Of a stretch of DNA of 64,000 bases, positions 1 through 7,948 are shown in pieces; position 1 is the stretch's first letter; every line of letters starts with the position of its first letter. The notes below the pieces were generated by a model. It was not told where the DNA came from and did not search any database. It saw only the letters and a list, made by a program, of their open reading frames with translations. The position numbers and the translations under genes were made by a program. The stretch is from Streptomyces sp. CT34 (lineage in GTDB: Bacteria > Actinomycetota > Actinomycetes > Streptomycetales > Streptomycetaceae): positions 5,882,842 through 5,946,841 of the forward strand of contig NZ_KN708638.1 of NCBI RefSeq assembly GCF_000805335.1, in the 5' to 3' direction.

Positions 1-10
1 CTCGGGAGCC

Positions 11-1735
11 TCAGCCCAGCAGCGGGCTGCCGTCCGGTATCTCCACCCGGCGGCGCGGCGGACCGGCCACCGCGTGCGGGTTCGCCAGGCGCAGGCCCGC
101 CATCGCGGAGGCGTACGCCAGCTCGGCGGCGCCGTACCTGCCGTCCGGCCGGTCCCAGCTCCAGAAGCGGTACAGCCAGTGGCCGTCCGGCTCGTCCCCG
201 TACGGCGGGAGGCCGATCTCCTCGGTGAGCTCGGTGCGGCCGTCTTGGGAGAGCGCGCCGAAGGTGCCCCCGCTGGGATGGAAGTGGACGCCGTAGGCGG
301 TGGTGCCGGCGGAGAGCGCGTCCAGCACCGGGGCGGTGCTCAACCGATACGACGTGGGCTGGACCAGGACGCATCCGCCGGGCACGCCCGTCACGCCTAT
401 CTGCCGCTCGGCCCCGTCCGGGGCGTACGGATCGAGGCCGCGCGGGCCGGTGCCGTGCGGGCCGGGCTCCGCGTCCAGGGCGAGGACCGGGCAGTCGCGC
501 TGGTCGCGGCCCAGGCGCCGCACGGCCTCCTCCTCGCCGATGCCGGGGACGAAGGCGACCGAGAGGCCCTCCGTCTCCACCCCCTCGAAGACCGCCGCCC
601 GGTCATCGGCGTCCTGCTGGGCGGCGCGCTCCGCGGCCGTCAGCGGCACCGCGTCCGGCAGCCCGGCGAACAGCGGGGCCAACGGTGTCGTCAGGGCCAG
701 CCGGCCGGGCGATCGGCCGCCGGCCCGCGGGCTCCAGGCATCGGCGCCTGCCCCGAGCAGCAGCGCGGCGTTCGCCTCGGCGCCGTGCGCGACCGCGTGC
801 CACAGGGGAGTGCGGCCCTGGTCGTCCACTGCGTCCACCGCCGGCCCCCGCGCGAGGAGTTCGGCGACGATCTCCGGGGAGCTGTGGGCGGCGGCCGGAT
901 GCAGCGGCGCGTCCCGGGAGCCGGGCCGCAGCGCGGCGGGATCGGCACCCCGCGCCAGCCGCGCCCTGATCAGCTCGGTGTCCTGCCAGTGGAAGGGGGC
1001 CAGCTCCTCCCAGTCGCCGCGCGCCGGGTCGGGGGCCGGCGGGGACCACGCGGGCAGCCCGGCCGCCGGCGGCTGCGCCAGGATCTCGGACGGTCCCGGG
1101 CTGACGCCGAGGAACCCCCGCGGTTCCTCACCGTCCCCGGAGCGGGCGGGCGGCGCGGCGTCCGGCCAGATCTCCAGCGCGCCGCCGGCCGCCGCCCGCA
1201 GCATCGCCGCGTCGACGACCGTGACCGTCTCCGGCACCCCCTCGTCCGGCCACTCGACCACCAGCTGGGCCGGCCCGGCGGGCGGCAACCGGGAGAGGTG
1301 CAGCTCCAGTTGGTAGTGGAAGGCGCCGCCGGTACCGCCGTTCAGCCGGAGCGTGGGCCGGCTGCCGCCGGCCATCGGCCAGGGCTCGCCGTCGAGCGTG
1401 GTGACCTTGCGCCCGTCGGCCAGCAGCAGGCCGCAGCGCAGCGCCCCGCTGCCGGGGCGGCCGTACGGTGTCGTCCGGCCGCCCGGCTCGATCCGCCGCA
1501 GGAAGACCGCCAGCCGCATCGTCACCGACGCCGGCCACACCTCCCAGCCGGTCAGCATGATCCGCACATCGGGGCCGGCGCCGACCTCGGCAACCTGCGG
1601 AAGCCGAGCCGGCACGAACCAGGGGGCGGGCGCGAAATCCTCGGTGCCGCCGGGATCGTAGGCGCTCAACACCATGGTCCCGGCGGGGGGTTCGGGTGGT
1701 GGGTCGGTGGCGATCAGACCGTCGAAGAAGCTCAT
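11..1735 (-). CDS. Ankyrin-repeat protein with uncharacterised N- and C-terminal regions
   Basis: Predicted 574-residue soluble protein, with no signal peptide or membrane segment visible. Residues about 250-337 hold two to three ankyrin repeats (motifs such as APLHPAAAH and TPLWHAVAHG). The N-terminal 200 residues look like a beta-rich domain of unknown function. The C-terminal 230 residues contain a segment beginning LSVAFVPGIGEEEAVRRLG, which resembles a domain seen in other actinobacterial hypothetical proteins. The ATG at 1735 (MSFFDGLIA) is preferred over an upstream in-frame ATG at 1822. The upstream choice would place the N-terminus inside the inverted repeat of the neighbouring mobile element. 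Ankyrin repeats usually mediate protein binding; no enzymatic role is evident. The gene stands alone. Confidence 0.72.
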   Translation of the reverse strand: MSFFDGLIATDPPPEPPAGTMVLSAYDPGGTEDFAPAPWFVPARLPQVAEVGAGPDVRIMLTGWEVWPASVTMRLAVFLRRIEPGGRTTPYGRPGSGALRCGLLLADGRKVTTLDGEPWPMAGGSRPTLRLNGGTGGAFHYQLELHLSRLPPAGPAQLVVEWPDEGVPETVTVVDAAMLRAAAGGALEIWPDAAPPARSGDGEEPRGFLGVSPGPSEILAQPPAAGLPAWSPPAPDPARGDWEELAPFHWQDTELIRARLARGADPAALRPGSRDAPLHPAAAHSSPEIVAELLARGPAVDAVDDQGRTPLWHAVAHGAEANAALLLGAGADAWSPRAGGRSPGRLALTTPLAPLFAGLPDAVPLTAAERAAQQDADDRAAVFEGVETEGLSVAFVPGIGEEEAVRRLGRDQRDCPVLALDAEPGPHGTGPRGLDPYAPDGAERQIGVTGVPGGCVLVQPTSYRLSTAPVLDALSAGTTAYGVHFHPSGGTFGALSQDGRTELTEEIGLPPYGDEPDGHWLYRFWSWDRPDGRYGAAELAYASAMAGLRLANPHAVAGPPRRRVEIPDGSPLLG

Positions 1736-1797
1736 GCACCGATCGTGACACCCGCCACTGACAATCCGCCGCGCCGCGCGCGCCGCCGCCGCTCCGG

Positions 1798-2041
1798 TGT
1801 GATTGGTCGCGGTAGATGACACCTGGTCGTCCTAACTGTCACCGGCGCTCCGCCAGCACGACCGTCGAGATGCGTGAGGTCGTTGACCGGCGGAAACGAC
1901 TCACTGCCGGTGTCAGATAGGCCGACCAACGCGAGCATGTGCCAACAACGATGACCAAACGGTGCCAACCATCGTGACCAAGGCGGACCATCGGACATGC
2001 TCGGCGGGATCCAGCGGTGTCATCCATCGCGACCAATCACA
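1798..2041. mobile_element. 244-bp MITE-like element with 26-bp terminal inverted repeats and 5-bp target duplication
   Basis: The ends at 1798-1823 and 2016-2041 are inverted repeats matching at 24 of 26 positions, starting TGTGATTGG and ending CCAATCACA. The element is flanked on both sides by the direct repeat TCCGG (1793-1797 and 2042-2046), the expected target-site duplication. The interior has no plausible gene but carries an inner direct repeat: GTGCCAAC followed by a TGACCA core at 1939 and again 23 bp later at 1962. TG...CA ends, multiple inner repeats and a 5-bp duplication resemble IS21-family ends; that family assignment is inference. The element landed between the 3' end of the LLM gene and the 5' end of the ankyrin gene. 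Confidence 0.85.
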
Positions 2042-2056
2042 TCCGGCCGCCCCGCA

Positions 2057-3109
2057 TCAGCCCCGGAGTTCGGGCAGCACCCGCTCCGCGAACAGGTGCA
2101 GCGACCGCCAGCCCTCGTCGACCGGCATCCCGCCGCACAGCGGATGCAGGATCAACGTGCCCTGGGCGCCCGCCTCTTGGGCCAGCTTCACACACGCCTC
2201 CGGCGTGACGATCCGGTACACGCCCTCCGCGCGCAGCGCCGCGGCGTCCCCGGCGGTGGAGCGCACCGCGGAGCGGATCCCGGCGGACTGCCACGACGCG
2301 TACATCCGCGCCTCGTGCAGCAGATGCCCGCCGTACTCGGCCCAACTGCGGTGCGGGTCCTCGGAGATGTGCAGCAGGCAGGTGCGCTCGGGCGGCTGCA
2401 GCACCCAGCCCTCGGTGCCGAACTCGGCGCGCTGCTCGTGGTAGTAGCGCTCCAGCTCCGGCAGGCGGTCGCCGGGGAAGAAGGGCAGCCCGAACCGGGC
2501 GGCGCGCCGGGCCGCCGGGCGTGAGCCGCCGCCGATCAGCAGCGGCGGATGCGGCCGGGTGTACGGGCGAGGGGTGACCTGGACCGTACGCCCCCGATAG
2601 TCGAAGGGTTCACCGGTCCAGGCGGCGAGCAGCGTCCGCAGCACCTCGTCCTGGAGGGCGCCGCGGCGCCGCCAGTCCTTGCCGTGCGCCGCGTACTCCT
2701 CGGGCCGGTAGCCGAGGCCGGCGACGGTGACCAGCCGGCCGCCGCTGAGCAGGTCGAGCGCGGCGATGTCCTCGGCCAGCCGCAGCGGGTCGTGCAGCGG
2801 GGTGATCAGCGCGGAGACGGTGACGCCGATGCGCCGGGTGGCACCGAAGACGGCGCCCGCGAAGACGAGCGGCGCGGGCATCCAGCCGTTGGTGGTGGCG
2901 TGGTGCTCCTCGGTCTGCACCATGGTCAGCCCGCGGTCGTCGGCGAACGCGGCCATCTCCAGGGCGGCCCGATAGCGCGCGGCGAGCCCTTCGGGGGTGG
3001 GCGCCGGGTCGACGAGGTTGAAGCGCAGCACCGTTGTGCAGAGGGGCGGCGGGTAGCCCCTCGTCGAGGGGTGGTGGTCGGGCGACGGGCGGGATGGAAT
3101 CGCTGACAT
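2057..3109 (-). CDS. LLM-class flavin-dependent oxidoreductase
   Basis: A 350-residue protein of the luciferase-like monooxygenase family, which are TIM-barrel enzymes using reduced F420 or FMN. The N-terminal pattern LRFNLVDPAPTPEGLAARYR, followed by a TEEHH motif near residue 67, is typical of this fold. So are the segments SALITPLHDPLRLAEDIAALD and GLGYRPEEY. The substrate cannot be told from sequence. The ATG at 3109 follows GGGGACG. That ribosome-binding site lies inside a 13-bp hairpin, and a palindromic operator candidate sits just upstream. The gene is transcribed in the same direction as the NCS1 permease upstream but is separated from it by the hairpin, so it is probably its own unit. 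The 3' end abuts a mobile element. Confidence 0.88.
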   Translation of the reverse strand: MSAIPSRPSPDHHPSTRGYPPPLCTTVLRFNLVDPAPTPEGLAARYRAALEMAAFADDRGLTMVQTEEHHATTNGWMPAPLVFAGAVFGATRRIGVTVSALITPLHDPLRLAEDIAALDLLSGGRLVTVAGLGYRPEEYAAHGKDWRRRGALQDEVLRTLLAAWTGEPFDYRGRTVQVTPRPYTRPHPPLLIGGGSRPAARRAARFGLPFFPGDRLPELERYYHEQRAEFGTEGWVLQPPERTCLLHISEDPHRSWAEYGGHLLHEARMYASWQSAGIRSAVRSTAGDAAALRAEGVYRIVTPEACVKLAQEAGAQGTLILHPLCGGMPVDEGWRSLHLFAERVLPELRG

Positions 3110-3114
3110 GACGG

Positions 3115-3148
3115 CGTCCCCTTCGCCGGGCGGATGGCGAAGGGGACG
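3115..3148 (-). promoter_or_regulatory. 13-bp leader hairpin covering the ribosome-binding site of the LLM gene
   Basis: Perfect 13-bp inverted repeat (arms 3115-3127 and 3136-3148, 8-nt loop). On the minus strand the downstream arm contains AAGGGGACG, the only Shine-Dalgarno-like stretch before the ATG at 3109. The hairpin could limit translation, or act as a terminator for the upstream permease gene; the sequence alone does not decide. Confidence 0.55.
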
Positions 3149-3149
3149 T

Positions 3150-3170
3150 TAGCTGACGTCTCGTCAGTTA
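3150..3170. promoter_or_regulatory. Palindromic operator candidate upstream of the LLM gene
   Basis: CTGACG, 3 nt, CGTCAG forms a perfect 6-3-6 palindrome, extended outwards by a matching TA on each side with one mismatch (21 bp in all). This shape is common for TetR-family operators. No TetR gene is adjacent, so the cognate regulator would be encoded elsewhere. Confidence 0.5.
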
Positions 3171-3258
3171 TCCAGGTCGGTGGCCGGAACCGGCCAGGAC
3201 GGTGGCGCGGATCCGGCCGGGGCGGCCACCGGCTGCGCGCCGCCGGCCGCCCGGTCGT

Positions 3259-4755
3259 TCAGCCGACCTCGACGGTCGGCCGGTCCTCGTCGGCGGCCCG
3301 CTCGGGCGCCTGCGCGGGGACGTTCTCCCGAGCGGCCGGCAGTACCGCGAAGACCACCGCGGCGATCAGGATCGTGGCCGCCCAGCCCAGGCCGTTCCGG
3401 CCGATCCAGGTGCCGGCCAGCGGGCCGGTGAACCACTCCACCTTCGTGAAGCACAGGCCCGCCACCAGGGCGACGGTCCAGGCGGTCATGGCCTGCCAGG
3501 AGAAGCCGCCCTTGTACCAGTAGCGGCTGGTGCGGCCGACGTTCATCAGGCTCTCCGCGTCGTAGCGCACCGCCTTGTTGCGCCGGCGGGCCATGTCGAC
3601 GCCGTAGACGCCGATCCAGGCGGAGAAGGAGACCGCGAGCAGCGTCAGGAAGGCGATGAACTGGCCGATGAAGTCCTTGGCCACCAGCATCATGAACAGC
3701 CCGCCGATCAGGCTGATGGCGGCGTTGATGCTGACCGCCATGGCACGCGGCAGCTTGACGCCCATGGTCTGCGCGGTGAAGCCCGCGGAGTACATCGACA
3801 GGCTGTTGATCAGCATCATCCCGATCAGCGCGGTGATCAGGTACGGAATCGCGATGGCCGACGGCAGGACCTGGCCGAGGAACGACATCGGGTCGGTGTT
3901 CTGGTTGGCCAGCTCCGGGTTGGACACGGCCATCACGCCGCCCATGACCACCATCGGGACCAGCACCAGGGCCGCACCGGAGACGGTGGTGCCGACGATC
4001 TTCTTGCCGGAGGCGGAGTGCGGCAGGTAGCGCGCGAAGTCCGGGCCGGTGGGCACCCAGCTGATGCCGCCGGCCGCGATCGTGCCGATGCCCGCGATCA
4101 TCATGGCGCCGCTGCCCGGCGACTTGGCGAAGACGGCGCTCCACGGCATCTCGACGATCAGGTAGATCAGCACGACGATGCTGATCAGGCTGAAGAGGTA
4201 CGTGGAGTACTTGTTGCAGAGGTTCAGCGCCTTGCGGCCCATCCCGCTGACCAGGAAGGTGCAGGCGACGAAGGCGAGCAGGGTGACGACGACCAGGACG
4301 TTGTTGGCCTTGATGCCGAACACCAGGTGCAGCACGGTCAGGATCGCGTAGGCGCCGGTGACCGCGTTGATCGTCTCCCAGCCGAAGCGCGCGACCCAGA
4401 GGATCGCGCCCGGGAAGTAGTTGCCGCGCACGCCGAAGGCGGCCCGGGAGAGCATCGCGCCGGGGGCACCGCCCCACTTGCCGGAGACCGACAGCAGGCC
4501 GACCATCCCGAAGGAGACCGCGGAGGCGATCGCGGCGACCACCAGCACCTGCCAGAAGTTCAGGCTGTTGTTGATCACCAGGGAGGCGCCCATGGTGAGC
4601 AGCAGCACGCTGATGTTGGCGGCGACCCAGGTCGGGAACAGTTCGCGGACCCGGCCCCGGCGTTCGTGGTCGGGAACCGGCTCGATGCCACGGGTCTCGA
4701 CGGCGCCGTCGGCTTCGGGGATGGACGTGGATGCGGACGTAGTGCTGGTGCCCAT
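3259..4755 (-). CDS. NCS1-family purine/cytosine permease
   Basis: A 498-residue integral membrane protein with about 12 hydrophobic segments between residues 45 and 470, of usual length for NCS1 transporters (CodB/Fur-type symporters of cytosine, purines, allantoin or hydantoin). Typical features are an early helix with GASLVINNSLNFWQ, the segment GKWGGAPGAMLSRAAFGVRGN, and FGWETINAVTGAYA. Substrate cannot be fixed: CodB-like proteins fit, but no deaminase or catabolic gene neighbours it. The ATG at 4755 has GGAGA about 10 nt upstream. The leader just before it holds a G/C-rich hairpin (GGGGGT at 4776 and ACCCCC at 4791 on the plus strand). Confidence 0.88.
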   Translation of the reverse strand: MGTSTTSASTSIPEADGAVETRGIEPVPDHERRGRVRELFPTWVAANISVLLLTMGASLVINNSLNFWQVLVVAAIASAVSFGMVGLLSVSGKWGGAPGAMLSRAAFGVRGNYFPGAILWVARFGWETINAVTGAYAILTVLHLVFGIKANNVLVVVTLLAFVACTFLVSGMGRKALNLCNKYSTYLFSLISIVVLIYLIVEMPWSAVFAKSPGSGAMMIAGIGTIAAGGISWVPTGPDFARYLPHSASGKKIVGTTVSGAALVLVPMVVMGGVMAVSNPELANQNTDPMSFLGQVLPSAIAIPYLITALIGMMLINSLSMYSAGFTAQTMGVKLPRAMAVSINAAISLIGGLFMMLVAKDFIGQFIAFLTLLAVSFSAWIGVYGVDMARRRNKAVRYDAESLMNVGRTSRYWYKGGFSWQAMTAWTVALVAGLCFTKVEWFTGPLAGTWIGRNGLGWAATILIAAVVFAVLPAARENVPAQAPERAADEDRPTVEVG

Positions 4756-5177
4756 GGGTGCAGCTGTCTCCGTGCGGGGGTCTGGGGGGCACCCCCGGGG
4801 AGGAGGTGCAGGCAGCGGCTGTGGTGCCTGGCCAGAAATGGTTGCCAGGACTCTACGCGCGTTGCGCAGCCGTCCACCATCGTACTTTGATCCAACTTCT
4901 ACCGGTCCGCCCCCTTGGACTCCTCGACGATGCCAGAGATTTCCGGTTCCTGTCGATGAGTCCAGTCACACCCTTCTGAACAGGCACGGCGCGACCGCAC
5001 CGGGTGCCGGCGGCAGAAGCGGAAGCCGGTCCACCGGTCCGGAACCTCGTGGCTCCGCCCGACACCGTGCCTCCGGAGAGACGCATGTCTCGTTTCGGGT
5101 GGGTCCCGGCGGCGCCGCGGACGGCGATCTTCCGGCTCGGGGTCATCCGGGGCCGGATGTGGTGCAAGGTGAAACCG
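4756..5177. other. Divergent intergenic region
   Basis: About 420 bases between the NCS1 permease (leftward) and the zinc-knuckle gene (rightward). It must hold both promoters. Apart from the permease leader hairpin near 4776-4796, no confident -35/-10 pair, RNA gene or conserved reading frame is seen. Confidence 0.5.
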
Positions 5178-5423
5178 ATGAACGAGAGCGAGTACTCGCA
5201 GGAGGCCGATGTGCCCGGCAAGACGTGTCAGTGGTGCCAGGGCACCGGCTATGTGTCCCAGGCCCTCGCCTACGCCCCGGGCGTCGATCCCTTCCGGGGG
5301 CCGTACGAAACCGTTCACCGGGCGGGCGAATGCCGGCACTGCCAGGGGTTGGGCATGTACGACTCGCACCGAGATCCCACCCTGGAGCGCTGGCGGCGCA
5401 CCCAGGAGCGCAGAGAGAGCTAG
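5178..5423 (+). CDS. Small zinc-knuckle (DnaJ-type CxxCxG) protein
   Basis: An 81-residue protein with two cysteine pairs: CQWCQGTGY near residue 17 and CRHCQGLGMYD near residue 52. These are the CxxCxGxG half-sites of a DnaJ-type zinc-binding domain, with one pair on each side of a linker. No J-domain is present. The start MNESEYSQEA is chosen because AAGGTG lies 6 nt upstream. Longer in-frame starts lack a ribosome-binding site and add unconserved residues. The TAG stop codon is the first triplet of the inverted repeat of the mobile element at 5421-5643, so the insertion may have set the C-terminus (now QERRES). Function unknown; possibly a small chaperone-like or RNA/protein-binding factor. 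Confidence 0.7.
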   Translation: MNESEYSQEADVPGKTCQWCQGTGYVSQALAYAPGVDPFRGPYETVHRAGECRHCQGLGMYDSHRDPTLERWRRTQERRES

Positions 5424-5643
5424 GTCCTGTCGTCGGACTCCCGCCTGCCTGCCGACGCCCTGCACGCGCCCCCACCCTCGAACCGGCTTCGCACGGCTAG
5501 GGCGGGGGGACCCCCTTCGTCGCACCGGACAATGACCGCAGTACTCCAGTACAGGGGCCGTCGCCCGGCACGCCGAGAGCACGCACCGGACGCCGCCCGG
5601 CCCGCCCTTCGGGCGGACGACGGGAGTCCGACGACAGGACCTA
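5421..5643. mobile_element. 223-bp MITE-like element with perfect 23-bp terminal inverted repeats
   Basis: Arms at 5421-5443 and 5621-5643 are perfectly complementary over 23 bp (24 if the flanking C and G are included), starting TAGGTCCTG and ending CAGGACCTA. If the outer TA is the duplicated target, the element fits IS630/Tc1-type MITEs, which duplicate TA. There is no coding capacity. Internal smaller palindromes include GTACT/AGTAC near 5540 and CCGCCC/GGGCGG near 5595-5616. It lies between the zinc-knuckle gene, whose stop codon it supplies, and ftsY. Confidence 0.82.
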
Positions 5644-5737
5644 GGGCCGCGGGCGCCGGCCCGGGCCCGATGCGCCGGACCGGACCCCGTGCGCGTGCCG
5701 CCGCCCGCCGCGGGGCGTGGCTGATACTGGAGGGGTT

Positions 5738-6976
5738 ATGGAAACCGTCATCCTTGCTGTAGTGATCGCCGTGGTCGCGCTCGGCGCGATCAGCGGGCTT
5801 GTCGTCAGCAGCCGCAAGAAGAAGCAGCTGCCGCCGTCCCCGCCGGCTGCCCCCAAGCCCTCCGTCACCGCGCCCCCCGCCGAACCGCAGGTCGGCGAGG
5901 AGGCCGAGACCCCACGCGACGAAGAACGTCGCACCATCGAAGAAGTCGCGCTGCCCGCCGTCGAGGCCCCCGAGGCCGAGGCACCGGCCGTCGAACCCGA
6001 GGCGGCTGCGCCGGCCGCGGCGCCCGAGATCGAGGTCCCCGCGCCGACCGCCGGCCGGCTGGTCCGGCTGCGCGCCCGGCTCTCCCGCTCCCAGAACAGC
6101 CTCGGCAAGGGCCTGCTGACCCTGCTGTCGCGCGAACACCTCGACGAGGAGACCTGGGAGGAGATCGAGGACACCCTGCTCACCGCCGACGTCGGTGTCG
6201 CCCCCACCCAGGAGCTCGTCGACCGGCTGCGCGAACGCGTCAAGGTCCTGGGCACCCGCACCCCCGAGGGCCTGCGCGAGCTGCTGCGCGAGGAGCTGCT
6301 GACCCTCATCGGCACCGACGCCGACCGCACCGTGCACACCGGCAACGGCATCGGCAACGGCGGCGACGAGATCCCCGGCGTCGTGATGGTCGTCGGCGTC
6401 AACGGCACCGGCAAGACCACCACCACCGGCAAGCTCGCCCGGGTGCTGGTCGCCGACGGCAAGTCCGTGGTCCTCGGCGCGGCCGACACCTTCCGCGCCG
6501 CCGCCGCCGACCAGCTCCAGACCTGGGGCGAGCGGGTCGGCGCCCGCACGGTCCGCGGGCCCGAGGGCGGCGACCCCGCCTCGATCGCGTTCGACGCGGT
6601 GAAGGAAGGCATCGCCGAGTCCGCCGACGTCGTCCTGATCGACACCGCCGGCCGGCTGCACACCAAGACCGGCCTGATGGACGAGCTCGGCAAGGTCAAG
6701 CGGGTCGTCGAGAAGCACGGCCCGGTCGGCGAGGTGCTGCTCGTCCTGGATGCCACCACCGGCCAGAACGGCCTGGTCCAGGCCCGGGTGTTCGCCGAGG
6801 TCGTCGACATCACCGGTGTGGTGCTGACCAAGCTCGACGGCACCGCCAAGGGCGGCATCATCGTCGCCGTCCAGCGCGAGCTCGGGGTGCCGGTCAAGCT
6901 CGTCGGCCTGGGCGAGGGCGCGGACGACCTGGCGCCCTTCGAGCCGGAGGCGTTCGTCGACGCGCTCATCGGCTGA
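5738..6976 (+). CDS. ftsY: Signal recognition particle receptor FtsY
   Basis: SRP receptor GTPase of 412 residues that docks Ffh-ribosome complexes at the membrane. It starts with a single hydrophobic segment (METVILAVVIAVVALGA), followed by an acidic, Pro/Ala-rich A-region to about residue 105. The NG domain follows: P-loop GVNGTGKTTTTGKLA near 219, DTAGRLHTK near 304, TKLDGTAKGG near 365, and a C-terminal GEGADDLAPFEPEAFV. The ATG at 5738 follows GGAGGGG with ideal spacing; an in-frame ATG at 5717 has no such site. Its partner ffh lies 8 kb downstream. A 17-bp hairpin follows as terminator. Upstream DNA is a mobile element, so the ftsY promoter must lie within the last 95 bp or inside the element. 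Confidence 0.97.
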   Translation: METVILAVVIAVVALGAISGLVVSSRKKKQLPPSPPAAPKPSVTAPPAEPQVGEEAETPRDEERRTIEEVALPAVEAPEAEAPAVEPEAAAPAAAPEIEVPAPTAGRLVRLRARLSRSQNSLGKGLLTLLSREHLDEETWEEIEDTLLTADVGVAPTQELVDRLRERVKVLGTRTPEGLRELLREELLTLIGTDADRTVHTGNGIGNGGDEIPGVVMVVGVNGTGKTTTTGKLARVLVADGKSVVLGAADTFRAAAADQLQTWGERVGARTVRGPEGGDPASIAFDAVKEGIAESADVVLIDTAGRLHTKTGLMDELGKVKRVVEKHGPVGEVLLVLDATTGQNGLVQARVFAEVVDITGVVLTKLDGTAKGGIIVAVQRELGVPVKLVGLGEGADDLAPFEPEAFVDALIG

Positions 6977-7028
6977 GGCAGCCGAGGCCGCCGACGCAGG
7001 AGGCACCGCCGCACCGCCCGCGGCCCCA

Positions 7029-7069
7029 TCGGCCCCCGGTACCCGCACCCGTCGGGTACCGGGGGCCGA
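7029..7069 (+). terminator. ftsY terminator hairpin
   Basis: Perfect 17-bp inverted repeat (7029-7045 with 7053-7069, 7-nt loop) 50 nt after the ftsY stop. No U-tract follows, as is usual for Streptomyces terminators. Confidence 0.8.
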
Positions 7070-7126
7070 CGCTTCTCCCCGTGGGCACACGCGCGGCGCG
7101 TACGGCACTCGCGGGCACCTACGGCA

Positions 7127-7158
7127 CCGGGCGCCGCCTCCTCGGGAGCGGCGCCCGG
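7127..7158. terminator. Second hairpin between convergent genes
   Basis: 11-bp perfect inverted repeat (CCGGGCGCCGC at 7127-7137 and its complement at 7148-7158). It lies between the ftsY end and the convergent primase-like gene, so it could terminate the latter. Confidence 0.6.
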
Positions 7159-7160
7159 AT

Positions 7161-7202
7161 CACGCCGCCGACGTCACGCCGCCGACGTCACGCCGCCGAC
7201 AT
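7161..7202. repeat. Three tandem 14-bp repeats
   Basis: The unit CACGCCGCCGACGT occurs three times head to tail; the last copy has one change (ACAT). Non-coding, between convergent genes. Confidence 0.75.
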
Positions 7203-7237
7203 CACCCCGACGACGAAACGATTTGCCCGCGTTCAGT

Positions 7238-7948
7238 TCAGACCGGTGGCCGGGAGCAGCCCGCTCCGTGGGCGGCCGGGCGGCTGCCCACGGAGCGGTT
7301 GCACACATACGCCAGCGTCCCGAGCAGCAGCCGGGCCTGCGGCGGGCGCCCGGCCGAGTCCAGCGTCGGCGGACGCAGCCAGCGCATCGCGCCGTGGCCG
7401 CCGAAGTCCGAGGGCGGCGCGGTGATGTAGTCGCCGCGCCCCAGGGAGCGCAGGTCCAGATCGGCGTCGTCCCAGCCCATGCGGTAGAGGAGGTCGGGGA
7501 GCGCGCCGGCCGCCCCGGGGGCGACGAAGAACAGCGCCCGGCCGGTCGGGGTGGCGGCCACCGGCCCGAGCGGCAGCCCCATCCGCTCCAGCCGCACCAG
7601 CGCGCCGCTGCCCGCGTCCTCGGGCACGTCGAGGATGTCGAAGGACCGCCCCACGGGAAGCAGCACCGCGGCCCCCGGGGTGTCGGCCCAGGCAGCCGCC
7701 GCCTTCTCCAGGGGTGCGCCGGCCGCCAACTCCTGGCCGAAGGACAGCGGATGGGCGCCCGGCGACGGGCAGTCGGCGGCGCCGCACGAGCAGTCCGTGC
7801 GGCTGCCGGTGCGGACCGCGCGGGCGCCCGGAGCCACGTCCCAGCCCCACAGCCCGGTGTACTCCGCCACCGCGGTGCTCTCGGTCGAGCGGGCGCGGCG
7901 GCGCGAGCCGGAACGGATGTCCCGAATGCCGCCGATCGTGAAGTCCAT
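7238..7948 (-). CDS. Bifunctional DNA primase/polymerase-like (prim-pol) domain protein
   Basis: A 236-residue protein resembling the N-terminal archaeo-eukaryotic primase (prim-pol) domain found in actinobacterial replication proteins. The region AEYTGLWGWDVAPGARAV near residue 27 is followed by a cysteine cluster CSCGAADCPSPGAHPLSFG near residue 53, a hallmark of this family. FDILDVPEDAG near 105 matches the position of the first catalytic acidic motif, but its D-V-P spacing is weak. The usual helicase partner is absent, so it may be a structural or regulatory relic. The ATG at 7948 has GGAGGGGG 5-6 nt upstream. It is divergent from nsdA. Confidence 0.75.
   Translation of the reverse strand: MDFTIGGIRDIRSGSRRRARSTESTAVAEYTGLWGWDVAPGARAVRTGSRTDCSCGAADCPSPGAHPLSFGQELAAGAPLEKAAAAWADTPGAAVLLPVGRSFDILDVPEDAGSGALVRLERMGLPLGPVAATPTGRALFFVAPGAAGALPDLLYRMGWDDADLDLRSLGRGDYITAPPSDFGGHGAMRWLRPPTLDSAGRPPQARLLLGTLAYVCNRSVGSRPAAHGAGCSRPPV

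Noticed and set aside
7161..7202. 14-bp tandem repeats as a CRISPR-like array
   Set aside because: Units are contiguous with no spacers, and only three copies exist.
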